64,000 bases of DNA, taken from positions 186,001-250,000 of the forward strand of contig NZ_CABHYG010000011.1 of the NCBI RefSeq assembly GCF_902170785.1. Direction: 5' to 3'. Numbering within the stretch: the first letter of the stretch is position 1; each line of letters starts with the position of its first letter. Below, one piece after another: positions 54,114 to 64,000 of this stretch. This DNA is from Yersinia proxima (GTDB lineage Bacteria; Pseudomonadota; Gammaproteobacteria; Enterobacterales; Enterobacteriaceae). The notes beneath the pieces were generated by a model that searched no databases, had not been told where the DNA came from, and saw only the letters and a list, made by a program, of their open reading frames with translations. The translations under genes and the position numbers were made by a program.

Positions 54114-56538
54114 GAGCTTACAGTTACAGGTATTGCTCAAAGCCGTAGACCAAGCTACCCGCCCGTTTAAAGCCATTCAAACCGCCAGTAAATCTCTCAC
54201 TGGCGACATTCGCAATACGCAAAGCAGCATCAAATCCCTTGATGCGCAGGCGGCGAAAATTGACGGTTTCCGCAAGGCCAGCGCCCAACTGGCGGTCACC
54301 GGGCAGGCATTAAAAAAAGCCAAAGAAGACGCGGCGGCGCTGGCGATTGCGTTTAAAAACACTGAGAAACCCACCGCCCAACAAGCCCGGCTGATGGAGG
54401 GAGCCAAGCGCGCAGCGGCTGAACTGCAAACCAAGTACAACGGGTTGCGTACATCGGTACAGCGCCAGCGCGATGCGCTCAACGCTGACGGCATAGCGAC
54501 CAAAAACCTGAGCAGTGAACAGCGCCGGTTACGCAGCAGTGCCGCCGAGGCGACTGTCGCCCTGAGTCGCCAACGGCAAGAGCTGCAACGCCTGAGTATG
54601 AAACAGGAACAGCTCAACCGTATTAGCAACCGTTACCAGAAAGGCAAAGCCGCCACCAGTGCGGTGCGTAATACCAGCGCGGCCAGTCTGGGCATAGCCA
54701 CCGCCGGGCTGTACGGCGCGGCGAAACTGATTGCGCCGGGTATCGAGTTCGACAGCCAGATGTCCGGCACTCAGGCGATTTTGGGGCTGGATAAAAACGA
54801 CACCAAGCTGGCCGCCATTCGTCAGCAGGCGCGTGACATTGGCGGCTCAACCGCCTTTTCTCCAACCGATGTGGCACGAACCCAAGACACGCTGGCCCGC
54901 TCAGGCTATGACGCTGACGCCATTCTGGCCGCCACTGAACCGACGGTTAACCTGTCGCTGGCATCCGGTGTGGATATTGCCGAGGCGGCCGATATTGTCA
55001 CTAACATGCAATCGGCGTTTAACCTGCCATTAGACCAGATTCAACGCGTGTCGGACGTGATGGCGAAAGGCTTCACCAGTTCAAACACCAACCTGTTAGA
55101 GCTGGGCGAGGCGATGAAATATGTCGCCCCGATTGCCGAGGCCGCCGGGGCCAGCATCGAAGACACTACCGCGCTACTCGGTGTTCTGGCCGATAACGGC
55201 ATAAAAGGCAGTATGGCCGGTACCAGTACCAGTGCGGTATTTAGCCGCTTACAGGCTCCTATCGGCAAAGCACCGGAAGCCTTGCGCGAACTGGGGATAA
55301 CCACCCGCGACGGCAAAGGCAATATGTTGCCGGTGGAGAAAATCCTCAAAGATATTGACCGCTCGTTTAAAAAGAACAAGTTAGGCACCGCACAGCAAGC
55401 CGAATACCTGAAAGTGATCTTTGGTGATGAAGCGATGAAAGGCGCGGTGAAACTGGTGGCCGCAGCCGGTAACGGCAAGCTGGCGGAGAAGCAAAGTAAG
55501 CTAAAAAATGCTGATGGCACCGCGCAATCTATCGCCACGGTCAGAATGGACAACCTCGACGGCGACCTGAAAAACCTGAGTTCGGCATGGGAAGACTTAG
55601 AGATTGAAGTGTTTGAGAAACAGGACTCTGCACTGCGCCAACTGACCGTGACCGCGACAGACTGGCTGGTCAATGTCGCGGTGTGGGCCAAGAAAAACCC
55701 GGAGCTGGTCGCCACTATTACCAAAGTGACCGGCGGAGCGCTGGCACTGGTCGCCGGGTTGGGTGCGCTGGGGCTGATGGCATGGCCGGTCATGGCCGGG
55801 TTTAACCTGCTATTGGCCGGGGCCAGTCTGTTGAGTACCGGTTTTTCCCTGATGGCCGGAACCATTGCCGCTGCGCTCACGGCACTAACATGGCCGATAG
55901 TGGCCGTGGTGGCAGCCATTGTGGCCGGTGGCCTGCTTATCCGGAAATACTGGGAGCCTATCAGCGCCTTTATTGCTGGCGTCGCCGAGGGCTTTACTGC
56001 TGCCATGGGGCCAATCAGTGCCGCCTTTGAGCCGCTAAAGCCGGTGTTTAACTGGTTTAGTGACAAGGTGAAACAGCTTTCAAACTGGTTCGCTGACCTG
56101 ATTAAACCGGTGAAAGCCACGCAGGAAACCTTAGACGTGGCGACCAATGCGGGCAAGTTATTTGGTGAGGGGCTGGCGGCGGCGCTCAGTCTGCCCATGG
56201 ATGCGCTGAACACCCTGCGCAGTGGTATTGACTGGGTGCTGGAAAAGCTCGGCGTTATTGACAGCAAATCTACCGGGCTGGCCGATAACGTCCCGAAAGA
56301 TAACCCTTACGCGGGCGGATACTCACCCAGTGGCGGCGTGTTATATGGCGGTTATCAGCCGGTGACTGCCAATACTGGCACCACTATCGTTGACAGTAGT
56401 GTCACCACCAACGATATCAAGGTGACTATTCCGCCGGGTATGAGCCGACAGGATGCCGAGCGAATGATGGTTGATGCGCTTGCCAAGAACGAACGCGATA
56501 AGCGCGCCCGTCAGCGCGGCCAGATGGAGAATGATTAA
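54106..56538 (+). CDS. T: Tail tape measure protein gpT
   Basis: 810 residues (P2 gpT 815). The N-terminal ~190 are coiled coil (AAKIDGFRKASAQLA...), then the TP901-type core (GGSTAFSPTDVARTQDTLAR, about residue 246), membrane-like hydrophobic segments at about 535-610, and a hydrophilic tail. It sets tail length. It starts within the end of E'. Confidence 0.95.
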   Translation: MSKSLQLQVLLKAVDQATRPFKAIQTASKSLTGDIRNTQSSIKSLDAQAAKIDGFRKASAQLAVTGQALKKAKEDAAALAIAFKNTEKPTAQQARLMEGAKRAAAELQTKYNGLRTSVQRQRDALNADGIATKNLSSEQRRLRSSAAEATVALSRQRQELQRLSMKQEQLNRISNRYQKGKAATSAVRNTSAASLGIATAGLYGAAKLIAPGIEFDSQMSGTQAILGLDKNDTKLAAIRQQARDIGGSTAFSPTDVARTQDTLARSGYDADAILAATEPTVNLSLASGVDIAEAADIVTNMQSAFNLPLDQIQRVSDVMAKGFTSSNTNLLELGEAMKYVAPIAEAAGASIEDTTALLGVLADNGIKGSMAGTSTSAVFSRLQAPIGKAPEALRELGITTRDGKGNMLPVEKILKDIDRSFKKNKLGTAQQAEYLKVIFGDEAMKGAVKLVAAAGNGKLAEKQSKLKNADGTAQSIATVRMDNLDGDLKNLSSAWEDLEIEVFEKQDSALRQLTVTATDWLVNVAVWAKKNPELVATITKVTGGALALVAGLGALGLMAWPVMAGFNLLLAGASLLSTGFSLMAGTIAAALTALTWPIVAVVAAIVAGGLLIRKYWEPISAFIAGVAEGFTAAMGPISAAFEPLKPVFNWFSDKVKQLSNWFADLIKPVKATQETLDVATNAGKLFGEGLAAALSLPMDALNTLRSGIDWVLEKLGVIDSKSTGLADNVPKDNPYAGGYSPSGGVLYGGYQPVTANTGTTIVDSSVTTNDIKVTIPPGMSRQDAERMMVDALAKNERDKRARQRGQMEND

Positions 56539-56540
56539 TC

Positions 56541-57026
56541 ATGATGTTATCACTGGGTTTATTTGTGTTTATGCGCCAGACCACACCCTATCAAACCATG
56601 GCCCGTAACATTGATTACCGTTGGCCGACTAACAGCCGCGTGGGTTTGCGCCCGTCCGCGCAATTTCTTGGCGTCGACAGTGAAAAAATCACCTTGTCTG
56701 GGGTGCTATTGCCGGAGCTAACCGGTGGCCGCCTGTCATTGCTGACCCTTGAGGCCATGGCTGACCAAGGCAAGGCTTGGCCGCTGGTTGAGGGCAGTGG
56801 CATGATTTACGGCATGTTTGTGATTGAGAGCCTGAGCCAGACCGGCGCGTTGTTTTTTGAAGACGGTAGCGCCCGTCGTATTGAGTTCACCCTCAACCTG
56901 TTGCGGGTGGATGAGTCGTTAACGGCCATGTTCGGCGACCTGCAACAACAAGCTGACGAGTTACTGGGTAAGGCGACGGAAATGACCGGCAAGGCGCAGG
57001 CGACTATCGGGGGATTCTTCTCATGA
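56541..57026 (+). CDS. U: Tail protein gpU
   Basis: 161 residues (P2 gpU 159). Typical: MLSLGLFVFMRQTTPYQ and LLPELTGGRLSLLTLEAMADQG. Sits 2 bases after T. It forms part of the tail-to-baseplate region. Confidence 0.95.
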   Translation: MMLSLGLFVFMRQTTPYQTMARNIDYRWPTNSRVGLRPSAQFLGVDSEKITLSGVLLPELTGGRLSLLTLEAMADQGKAWPLVEGSGMIYGMFVIESLSQTGALFFEDGSARRIEFTLNLLRVDESLTAMFGDLQQQADELLGKATEMTGKAQATIGGFFS

Positions 57027-58186
57027 TGACTGGCATGGCACTACCGGCGGGTGCGGATATGGCCCCGGACTTTATGCTGAATATTAATCAAAAAGATATC
57101 ACGCAGAATATTCGTGACCGGCTGCTATCCCTGAGCCTGACCGATAACCGAGGTTTTGAGGCTGACCAGCTCGATGTGGAACTGGATGATGCCGACGGGC
57201 AGCTTGCCATGCCGGAACGGGGCGCGGTGCTGTCGGTGTTCTTGGGCTGGAAAGGCTCGGCCTTAATTGGTAAAGGCGATTTTACCGTGGATGAAGTCGA
57301 GCATCATGGCGCGCCGGATACGCTGATTATTCGCGCGCGCAGTGCTGATTTTCGCGGTTCGCTCAATACGCGCCGAGAAGTCTCTTATCATGAAACCACA
57401 CTGGGGAAAGTGGTGGCGCAGGTGGCCGAGCGCAATAACCTGAAAGCCATGCTGGCCGAGGGGCTGGCGGATATCGCTATTTCCCATATCGACCAGACCC
57501 AAGAAACAGACGCCAAGTTTATCACCCGGTTAGCCTCGCTCAATGGTGCAGTGGCCGCCGTCAAAGCTGGGCGATTGTTATTTATCAAGCCGGGCAGCGG
57601 TGTGACGGCCAGTGGTAAACCTATTCCGCAAATGACGATCACCCGGCAAGATGGCGACCAGCACAGCTTTAGTATTGCTGACCGGGGCGCGTATACCGGT
57701 GTGAGTGCCAGTTGGTTGCACACTAAAGACCCTAAACCGGCCAAGCCGAAAAAGGTTAAGTTGCAGCGTAAGCCCAAGTTTAAACAACTCCGCGCGCTGG
57801 AACACCCCAAAGCCAAACCGACCCGCACCAAAGCAGCGACAGTAAAAAAGCCAGTGGAGGAAAAGCAAGGGGATTATCTGGTGGGGTCTGAGGATAACGT
57901 TTTTACTATCACCACGGTTTACGCCACGCAAAAAGCCGCCATGCGCGCCGCACAGTCTAAATGGGAGAAGTTACAGCGCGGTGTGGCTGAATTCAGTATC
58001 ACCCTTGCTATGGGGCGCGCTGATTTATTCCCTGAAACACCGGTTGCGGTCAATGGCTTTAAATCCGTGATAGACCAGCAAAGCTGGATAATCAGCAAGG
58101 TATCGCACAGCTTGAGCAACAGCGGCTACACCACACAATTGTCACTCGAAGTGTTGTTGTCGGATGTGACATATGAGGCTGAGTAA
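57023..58186 (+). CDS. D: Tail hub protein gpD
   Basis: 387 residues (P2 gpD 387). PDFMLNINQKDITQNIRDRLLSLSL near the start and the late-control D family core; a basic Lys-rich linker (KPKKVKLQRKPKFKQLRALE) lies at about 240-260. It forms the baseplate hub around gpV. It overlaps gpU by four bases; the in-frame ATG at 57026 is an alternative start. Confidence 0.96.
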   Translation: MMTGMALPAGADMAPDFMLNINQKDITQNIRDRLLSLSLTDNRGFEADQLDVELDDADGQLAMPERGAVLSVFLGWKGSALIGKGDFTVDEVEHHGAPDTLIIRARSADFRGSLNTRREVSYHETTLGKVVAQVAERNNLKAMLAEGLADIAISHIDQTQETDAKFITRLASLNGAVAAVKAGRLLFIKPGSGVTASGKPIPQMTITRQDGDQHSFSIADRGAYTGVSASWLHTKDPKPAKPKKVKLQRKPKFKQLRALEHPKAKPTRTKAATVKKPVEEKQGDYLVGSEDNVFTITTVYATQKAAMRAAQSKWEKLQRGVAEFSITLAMGRADLFPETPVAVNGFKSVIDQQSWIISKVSHSLSNSGYTTQLSLEVLLSDVTYEAE

Positions 58187-58187
58187 A

Positions 58188-58202
58188 TTCACAATAAGTG
58201 AT
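58188..58202. promoter_or_regulatory. TTCAC-N5-GTGAT site before ogr
   Basis: TTCAC-AATAA-GTGAT, matching the two sites around the cI-cII switch, with a half-matching TTCAC-N5-GCTAA at 58218-58232. It lies ~90 bases before ogr. In 186, CI represses promoter pB of the ogr-like gene B. Confidence 0.55.
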
Positions 58203-58292
58203 TTATTGATTAATTAGTTCACATAAAGCTAATTGTTAAGCATTTCTAGTGTTATCATACTTGCATAAGCAGAGAGAGGAGGGGATACGAGT

Positions 58293-58511
58293 ATGATGCA
58301 TTGCCCGCTTTGTAAGACCGCTGCACATGCTCGGTCTAGCCGTTACCTGAGTGAAAAAACGAAAGAACGTTATCACCAGTGCCAGAATATAAATTGCAGT
58401 TGTACTTTCGCTACGCACGAAACGGTAGACAGAATCATTGTGTCACCGGGGGAAACAAAGCCAGCCCCACCCCATCCAAGTCGAACGAATCAAGGTGTAT
58501 TGTGGATATAG
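58293..58511 (+). CDS. ogr: Late transcription activator Ogr
   Basis: 72 residues, as P2 Ogr (72). Zinc motif CPLCK then C-x4-C in HQCQNINCSCTF. It binds TGT-N12-ACA sites and contacts RNA polymerase alpha to turn on late operons. The ATG at 58293 or 58296 may be used. A terminator follows. Confidence 0.95.
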   Translation: MMHCPLCKTAAHARSSRYLSEKTKERYHQCQNINCSCTFATHETVDRIIVSPGETKPAPPHPSRTNQGVLWI

Positions 58512-58516
58512 AATAA

Positions 58517-58540
58517 GCCTGCGAAAGCAGGTTTTTTTTC
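58517..58540 (+). terminator. Terminator after ogr
   Basis: CCTGC-GAAA-GCAGG followed by eight T residues, right after the ogr stop. Confidence 0.9.
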
Positions 58541-58568
58541 GCCCTAAGAACCGATCACCAGAATATCG

Positions 58569-58586
58569 ATCGCCATTTTATCGCCA
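58569..58586. promoter_or_regulatory. Repeated ATCGCCA sites, right end
   Basis: ATCGCCATTTTATCGCCA, a near copy of 29437-29455, followed by another ATCGCCA. Candidate integrase arm sites of the other attP arm. Confidence 0.45.
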
Positions 58587-58603
58587 TCGCCATTTTAGCC
58601 AAC

Positions 58604-58630
58604 AAAAAAGCCAACTCGAAAGTTGGCTTA
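58604..58630 (-). terminator. Phage-supplied terminator for the tRNA
   Basis: On the minus strand AAGCCAACTTTCGAGTTGGC is a hairpin followed by six T residues. It lies 26 bases after the tRNA 3' end but inside the prophage, so it replaces the displaced native terminator. Confidence 0.75.
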
Positions 58631-58650
58631 ATGTGCTGATTTAACAGCTA

Positions 58651-58701
58651 AAATTTGGTGGCCCCTACTGGACTTGAACCAGTGACCAAGCGATTATGAG
58701 T
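58651..58701. repeat. attR-side copy of the 51-bp attachment repeat
   Basis: Identical to 29292-29342. The tRNA gene here is intact, its 3' part being the phage-borne copy. Confidence 0.95.
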
Positions 58702-58732
58702 CGCGTGCTCTAACCAACTGAGCTAAGGGGCC
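58656..58732 (-). tRNA. ileX: tRNA-Ile2 (CAT anticodon)
   Basis: 77 bases with encoded CCA. GGCCCCT acceptor stem, TTAGCTCAGTTGG D-arm, anticodon loop CTCATAA, GGTTCAAGTCC T-arm. The sequence is like E. coli ileX, in which C34 is changed to lysidine so that AUA is read, and unlike elongator tRNA-Met. ileX is near rpoD in E. coli also. It is the prophage attachment gene. Confidence 0.85.
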
Positions 58733-58882
58733 AAACTTGGACGCTGATTATACGGTAGTTTTTATCCTGCGGTCTAGAGCTGATAAATCAGATGGGCGTT
58801 TTCTGTGCAAATTTGAGGGTTTTTAAGTATATAGTGGAAAATAGTAAGCCAATATTAGTATCGGAATCAGAGTTTAAGCCAA

Positions 58883-58911
58883 AAAGAAAACCCCCGGCAT
58901 GCCGAGGGTTT
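58883..58911 (-). terminator. Terminator of the rpoD operon
   Basis: AAAACCCTCGGCATGCCGGGGGTTTT on the minus strand: stem with T-run, 27 bases after the rpoD stop. Confidence 0.85.
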
Positions 58912-58937
58912 TGTATGCTTGTCACGGCAACCGACGA

Positions 58938-60776
58938 TTAATCGTCCAGGAAGCTGCGCAGCACTTCAGAACGGCTTGGGTGACGCAGTTTACGCAATGC
59001 CTTGGCTTCGATCTGACGGATACGCTCACGGGTGACGTCGAACTGTTTGCCCACTTCTTCCAGAGTGTGGTCAGTGTTCATATCAATACCGAAACGCATA
59101 CGCAGAACTTTCGCTTCACGCGCGGTCAGGCCAGCTAACACGTCGTGAGTGGCAGAACGCAGGCTCTCAGAGGTGGCAGAGTCCAGCGGCAGCTCCAGAG
59201 TGGTATCTTCAATGAAATCGCCCAGATGTGAATCTTCATCATCACCGATTGGGGTTTCCATTGAGATTGGCTCTTTCGCAATCTTCAATACCTTACGGAT
59301 TTTGTCTTCCGGCATCAGCATACGTTCAGCCAACTCTTCCGGCGTTGGTTCACGGCCCATCTCTTGCAGCATCTGGCGCGAAATACGGTTGAGTTTGTTA
59401 ATGGTCTCAATCATATGCACCGGAATACGGATGGTACGTGCCTGGTCCGCGATAGAGCGGGTGATAGCCTGACGAATCCACCAGGTCGCATAGGTTGAGA
59501 ACTTATAACCACGGCGGTATTCGAATTTATCTACTGCTTTCATCAAACCGATGTTGCCTTCCTGAATTAAATCAAGGAACTGCAAACCACGGTTGGTGTA
59601 TTTTTTCGCAATAGAGATAACCAAACGCAGGTTAGCCTCAACCATTTCTTTCTTGGCACGACGCGCTTTCGCTTCACCGATAGACATACGACGGTTGATG
59701 TCTTTCACTTGCTCAATGGTCAGACCTGTTTCTTCTTCGATCTGACGCAGTTTTTGCAAGCTGCGTTGCACATCGTCCGAGACATCTTTCAGTTTTTCAG
59801 ACCAAGGTTTGCCCATAGCAATTGCAGCCGCAAACCAGGTATCGCTGGTTTCATTGCTGGCAAACAGGGTAACGAAGTTCTTCTTCGGCATTTTGCACTG
59901 TTCAACACACAGTTTCATGATGATACGTTCTTGAGTACGAACGCGGTCCATCATGGCACGCATATTATTGACCAGATAGTCGAACTGTTTTGGTACAAGA
60001 CGGAACTGTTTGAACACTTCAGAAAGTTTCAGAATCTCAGCAGCAGCGTTGGCGTGGCTACGGCCATTTTTCTTGATTTCCAAGCGTGCGTTTTCGTACT
60101 GCTCACGCAATTCGCTGAATTTCTGACGTGCCAGCTCAGGATCGATGCTGTTGTCGTCTTCTTCTTCTTCGTCGTCTTCATCTTCGTCGTCATCATCATC
60201 CATTTCTTCAGAGGATAATTCAGAACCAACGTGAGTTGCCGTAGGCGCAATATCTTCTTCGGCGTTTGGATCAACAAAGCCGGTGATCAAGTCAGATAGA
60301 CGGGCTTCGCCCGCTTCAACGCGATCATACTGTTCCAACAGGTAAGTAATCGCTTCAGGGTACTCAGCCACTGAGCACTGAACCTGATTGATACCGTCTT
60401 CGATACGTTTGGCAATATCAATCTCGCCTTCACGCGTCAATAGCTCAACGGTACCCATTTCGCGCATGTACATACGCACCGGGTCGGTTGTACGCCCGAT
60501 TTCGGATTCAACACTGGACAACACCTGTGCAGCAGCTTCAGCCGCGTCATCGTCGGTATCAGTGGTGTTCTCGGCCAGCATTAAATCATCGGCATCAGGG
60601 GCTTCTTCCAGCACCTGTATGCCCATGTCATTAATCATCTGGATGATGTCTTCGATCTGATCGGAATCGACGATATCTTCCGGCAGATGGTCATTGACCT
60701 CAGCATAGGTCAGATAGCCTTGCTCCTTACCACGGGTGACAAGTAGCTTCAGCTGTGACTGCGGGTTTTGCTCCAT
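58938..60776 (-). CDS. rpoD: RNA polymerase sigma-70 (RpoD)
   Basis: 612 residues from the ATG at 60776 ([20 protein letters not shown]), close to E. coli's 613; the longer frame to 60875 is non-coding leader. Region 1.1 at the N-terminus; an acidic run (about residues 189-212) in the non-conserved region; region 2 with [38 protein letters not shown]; region 4 with [17 protein letters not shown]. The main sigma factor. Third gene of the rpsU-dnaG-rpoD operon. Confidence 0.99.
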   Translation of the reverse strand: MEQNPQSQLKLLVTRGKEQGYLTYAEVNDHLPEDIVDSDQIEDIIQMINDMGIQVLEEAPDADDLMLAENTTDTDDDAAEAAAQVLSSVESEIGRTTDPVRMYMREMGTVELLTREGEIDIAKRIEDGINQVQCSVAEYPEAITYLLEQYDRVEAGEARLSDLITGFVDPNAEEDIAPTATHVGSELSSEEMDDDDDEDEDDEEEEDDNSIDPELARQKFSELREQYENARLEIKKNGRSHANAAAEILKLSEVFKQFRLVPKQFDYLVNNMRAMMDRVRTQERIIMKLCVEQCKMPKKNFVTLFASNETSDTWFAAAIAMGKPWSEKLKDVSDDVQRSLQKLRQIEEETGLTIEQVKDINRRMSIGEAKARRAKKEMVEANLRLVISIAKKYTNRGLQFLDLIQEGNIGLMKAVDKFEYRRGYKFSTYATWWIRQAITRSIADQARTIRIPVHMIETINKLNRISRQMLQEMGREPTPEELAERMLMPEDKIRKVLKIAKEPISMETPIGDDEDSHLGDFIEDTTLELPLDSATSESLRSATHDVLAGLTAREAKVLRMRFGIDMNTDHTLEEVGKQFDVTRERIRQIEAKALRKLRHPSRSEVLRSFLDD

Positions 60777-60885
60777 AAGACGGTATCCACACTTCAGAGT
60801 ATTTGGGTTGGTGTCGGTCGGCGAAACCGCCAACAATAGCATTTGGGGCTTTTTTTTGTCGCCGCTGCCCGCCATGACGGCATAT

Positions 60886-60905
60886 TGTGGGGATTTGCCC
60901 CCACA
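60886..60905 (-). other. Hairpin between dnaG and rpoD
   Basis: TGTGGGG (60886-60892) pairs with CCCCACA (60899-60905). In E. coli this gap has an RNase E processing site; the hairpin may be the equivalent. Position only; not proven. Confidence 0.35.
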
Positions 60906-60933
60906 TTTATCGGCAATTAAGCCGTTGGGTGTT

Positions 60934-62682
60934 TCATTTTTTTCTGGCTAACGCCAGATTCAAAGACCAAAGCTCTTTACGTTCTTCGGCGTTTAATCCA
61001 TGAGTACGATCACGCGCTATAAGTGTTTCCTGACGTTGCTCCAATATGGAGTCATACAGGCTGGTTAGCGTGTCGACAAAAGTCTGTTCGACCATATCCT
61101 CAACAATCATGTGGTTCCATGTTGCGAGAGTTTCAAGTTGTTGGCTGAATTTATTATCACGATACAGTTCTAATAACTGCCCGGTTGTTAGCCCTGGTTG
61201 GGCTAAACACGTCTCAACCAACTCAATAAATAATGGTAAACCGGCCAACTTGGCTTGCTCGACCCCCTGTAGTGAGGGGATAAGTGTAGCCAGTTGTGGA
61301 TTTTGTACCAATAGCCCTATAAGTATACGCATGGTTGTGCGTTTTAGCTGGGGCGGCTGGTAGCTATTTGCATTTTCAGTCTGCTTTGGCATCAGCTTAT
61401 CGAGCTGGCTGTCATCGAGCAGACCTAGCTTATTGCCGAGCTGCTGGCGCAGGTAAAGCCGTAAGGTTTCACCGGGCACCTGGCTGATTAAAGGGAGTGC
61501 CAGCGTGCTTAACTTGGCTCGCCCATCTGGGCTGCTCAAATCCACTTGTGGCATTAATGTTTCGAACAAAAAAGTTGAGAGTGGCTGCGCCTCCTCCATC
61601 CGTTGTTCGAATGCATCTTTCCCTTCTTTACGTACCAGAGTGTCTGGATCCTCACCATCAGGCAAAAACATAAAGCGTAGCTGACGCCCATCATTTAGAT
61701 AGGGCAGTGCAGTTTCTAGTGCACGCCAGGCGGCATCTCTACCTGCACGATCGCCGTCATAACAACAAATTACGTTATCCGTTGCGCGGAATAATAATTG
61801 AATATGTTCCGCAGTTGTCGCTGTACCCAGTGAGGCAACGGCATAATCAATACCAAATTGCGCCAGTGCTACCACATCCATATAACCTTCCACCACGAGT
61901 AGCCGTGTTGGGTTAGGATGGCTCACTTGCGCTTCATACAAGCCGTATAACTGGCGGCCCTTATGAAATATTTCTGTTTCTGGGGAGTTGAGGTACTTCG
62001 GCACTCCATCACCCAGAATTCGCCCACCAAAAGCGATAACCCGCCCACGTTTATCGCGGATAGGGAACATAACGCGCTCACGAAAACGATCGTAAACTCG
62101 CCCTGTATCATTAGTCACCAGCATCCCGGCATCGTTCAGTGCGGTACGGCTTTCACCATCGCGACCAAAACGTTTTAAGGCGTTGTCCCAACCTGGGGGG
62201 GCAAAACCGATAGCGAAATGTTGGATGATTTCTTCACTCAAACCGCGATGTTTAAGATATTCGCGTGCCTGATTGGCGTTTTGGCCCTTGAGTGATTGTT
62301 GATAGAATGCACTCAGGCTTTCCATCAGTTGATAAAGACTTTGTCGTTGATGGCGTTCTAACTGAGTGGTGCCGGTTCCTGCCTCATAAGGCACTTCCAA
62401 CCCGTGCATGGTGGCTAATTCTTCGATACTTTCAACAAACTCTAGCCTGTCGTAATTCATCAAGAAATCAACAGCATTGCCATGCGCACCGCAACCAAAA
62501 CAATGGTAAAACTGCTTTTCGCCATTAACGGTGAATGAGGGTGTTTTCTCATGATGGAACGGACAGCACGCATGATAATTTTTGCCTTGCTTCTTCAGCT
62601 TTACCCGAGCATCGATAAGGTCGACGATGTCGGTGCGAGCCAGCAAGTCATTGATAAATACACGTGGAATTCGTCCAGCCAT
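60934..62682 (-). CDS. dnaG: DNA primase
   Basis: 582 residues (E. coli 581). N-terminal CHC2 zinc finger: [11 protein letters not shown] and [12 protein letters not shown] (Cys/His about 40-64). [19 protein letters not shown] with E about 265 and [11 protein letters not shown] with D-x-D. The C-terminal ~150 residues bind DnaB. Makes primers at the fork. Second gene of the operon. Confidence 0.99.
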   Translation of the reverse strand: MAGRIPRVFINDLLARTDIVDLIDARVKLKKQGKNYHACCPFHHEKTPSFTVNGEKQFYHCFGCGAHGNAVDFLMNYDRLEFVESIEELATMHGLEVPYEAGTGTTQLERHQRQSLYQLMESLSAFYQQSLKGQNANQAREYLKHRGLSEEIIQHFAIGFAPPGWDNALKRFGRDGESRTALNDAGMLVTNDTGRVYDRFRERVMFPIRDKRGRVIAFGGRILGDGVPKYLNSPETEIFHKGRQLYGLYEAQVSHPNPTRLLVVEGYMDVVALAQFGIDYAVASLGTATTAEHIQLLFRATDNVICCYDGDRAGRDAAWRALETALPYLNDGRQLRFMFLPDGEDPDTLVRKEGKDAFEQRMEEAQPLSTFLFETLMPQVDLSSPDGRAKLSTLALPLISQVPGETLRLYLRQQLGNKLGLLDDSQLDKLMPKQTENANSYQPPQLKRTTMRILIGLLVQNPQLATLIPSLQGVEQAKLAGLPLFIELVETCLAQPGLTTGQLLELYRDNKFSQQLETLATWNHMIVEDMVEQTFVDTLTSLYDSILEQRQETLIARDRTHGLNAEERKELWSLNLALARKK

Positions 62683-62818
62683 AAGCCCCTATTCGGTCAG
62701 TCCATAAACGAGAACAAGCCGCGCATTCCTTTCGGAAAGCACGGCCTTCGTATGCAACTACTCGATCTGCGCGTTCTTAGAACATAAAAAACTACGCGGT
62801 GGGGTTACCCCCGAAGAA
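62683..62818 (-). promoter_or_regulatory. rpsU-dnaG intergenic region
   Basis: 136 bases. A short GGGG-TAA-CCCC hairpin and T-run follow rpsU, the position of the leaky terminator that in E. coli lowers dnaG expression relative to rpsU. Assigned by position. Confidence 0.45.
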
Positions 62819-63407
<589 letters not shown>

Positions 63408-64000
63408 ATGCGAGTTTTGGGTATAGAAACGTCCTGCGATGAAACCGGAATTGCAGTGTATGACGATGAAACCGGTCTGTTAGCTAACCAATTGTACAGT
63501 CAGGTTAAATTGCATGCTGATTATGGCGGCGTTGTGCCTGAACTGGCTTCCCGAGATCATGTGCGCAAAACAGTGCCATTGATTCAGGCTGCATTGAAAG
63601 AAGCTAATTTGAGCGCCAAAGATATTGATGGCGTGGCGTATACCGCAGGCCCCGGCTTGGTTGGCGCATTGCTGGTTGGTGCCACAGTAGGGCGTGCATT
63701 AGCTTTTGCCTGGGGTGTTCCAGCCGTGCCCGTTCATCATATGGAAGGCCATTTATTGGCTCCAATGCTGGAAGAAAATGCACCAGAATTTCCATTCGTC
63801 GCGCTCCTTGTCTCTGGTGGCCACACGCAATTAATTAGTGTGACTGGCATTGGCGAATATCTGTTGTTGGGCGAATCTGTCGATGATGCGGCAGGTGAGG
63901 CTTTTGATAAAACAGCGAAATTGCTAGGTCTGGATTATCCCGGCGGGCCAATGTTGTCGCGTATGGCGCAACTTGGAACGGCTGGACGATTCACTTTCCC
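63408..64000 (+). CDS. tsaD: tRNA threonylcarbamoyladenosine synthesis TsaD, 5' part
   Basis: First 197 codons from the ATG at 63408; runs out of the window. [20 protein letters not shown] is the ASKHA nucleotide-binding start; [11 protein letters not shown] carries the metal-binding HxxxH (about H111, H115); [10 protein letters not shown] follows. TsaD with TsaB/E makes t6A37 in tRNAs. tsaD-rpsU-dnaG-rpoD order is as in E. coli. Confidence 0.98.
   Translation, partial: MRVLGIETSCDETGIAVYDDETGLLANQLYSQVKLHADYGGVVPELASRDHVRKTVPLIQAALKEANLSAKDIDGVAYTAGPGLVGALLVGATVGRALAFAWGVPAVPVHHMEGHLLAPMLEENAPEFPFVALLVSGGHTQLISVTGIGEYLLLGESVDDAAGEAFDKTAKLLGLDYPGGPMLSRMAQLGTAGRFTF

Larger units (their letters stand above)
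29292..58701. mobile_element. P2/186-family prophage in tRNA-Ile2
   Basis: 29.4 kb bounded by the 51-bp repeat. Gene order int, cI, apl/cox, cII, fil, small early genes, gpA, cos, Q-P, O-N-M-L-X, lysis, R-S-V-W-J-I-H-G, FI-FII-E/E'-T-U-D, ogr is that of P2-like phages integrated at att. All morphogenesis genes appear intact, so it may be inducible. The CI, CII and LexA-box features point to the 186 branch rather than P2 itself. I see no tin or old gene. Confidence 0.97.

Noticed and set aside
55041-56267. Long open frame (408 codons) on the minus strand
   Set aside because: It lies fully antisense to the tape measure gene T. Its composition is serine/alanine-rich as expected for the shadow of a GC-rich gene, and it has no ribosome site or family match.
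60777-60875. N-terminal extension of RpoD by 33 residues
   Set aside because: The extra residues have no match to sigma-70 region 1.1, which begins at MEQNPQSQL; the upstream frame is leader.

Overview
The window is a piece of an enterobacterial chromosome, most likely Yersinia. The housekeeping gene order (uxaA, ygjV, sstT, alx, ygjR, ygjP, rlmG, fadH, then tsaD, rpsU, dnaG, rpoD, tRNA-Ile2) follows the E. coli backbone. ERIC-type repeats with the ends typical of Yersinia sit in several gaps. The genus is an inference from recognised proteins and repeats; no search was run.

Layout. 1-12887 is backbone: altronate dehydratase (3' end), transporters, an Alx/TerC protein behind a manganese riboswitch, an oxidoreductase and a small metallopeptidase-like protein, then an inserted AT-rich autotransporter, then rlmG and fadH. 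13037-20941 is an accessory block: a DMT exporter, HdeD, an MFS exporter with a divergent HxlR regulator, and gadB-gadC-glsA (glutamate/glutamine-dependent acid resistance). 20991-29154 is a compact cluster that looks like a complete route for peptidoglycan sugars. It contains exported NagZ (GH3), an OmpG-like porin, exported NamZ-like exo-muramidase (DUF1343), MurP (PTS EIIBC), MurQ etherase and the regulator MurR. CRP-like sites lie before both transcription units. The same functions are grouped in Bacillus subtilis (ybb genes).

29292-58701 is a complete-looking P2/186-family prophage in the 3' half of the tRNA-Ile2(CAT) gene, bounded by a 51-bp direct repeat. It has the 186-type control set (int, CI, Apl/Cox-like, CII-like), Fil-like and small early genes, a TopVI-A/Spo11-like TOPRIM protein, the rolling-circle initiator gpA, a LexA-box gene, a cos site nearly identical to that of P2, and the full P2 set of capsid, lysis, baseplate, fibre, sheath and tail genes including the gpE/E' frameshift and Ogr. 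An ATPase-only terminase paralogue lies between genes P and Q. Non-coding signals allow much of the control circuit to be proposed: phased TGGCAA boxes at the early promoter and att, TTCAC-N5-GTGAA sites flanking the switch and before ogr, and TGT-N12-ACA late-activator sites.

58656-64000 is the tRNA, rpoD, dnaG, rpsU (macromolecular synthesis operon, minus strand) and the 5' part of tsaD.

Points most worth follow-up: the peptidoglycan-sugar cluster, an ERIC repeat inside the variable arm of the manganese riboswitch, the terminase paralogue with an altered Walker B, the Spo11-like phage protein, and the reconstructed 186-type switch.
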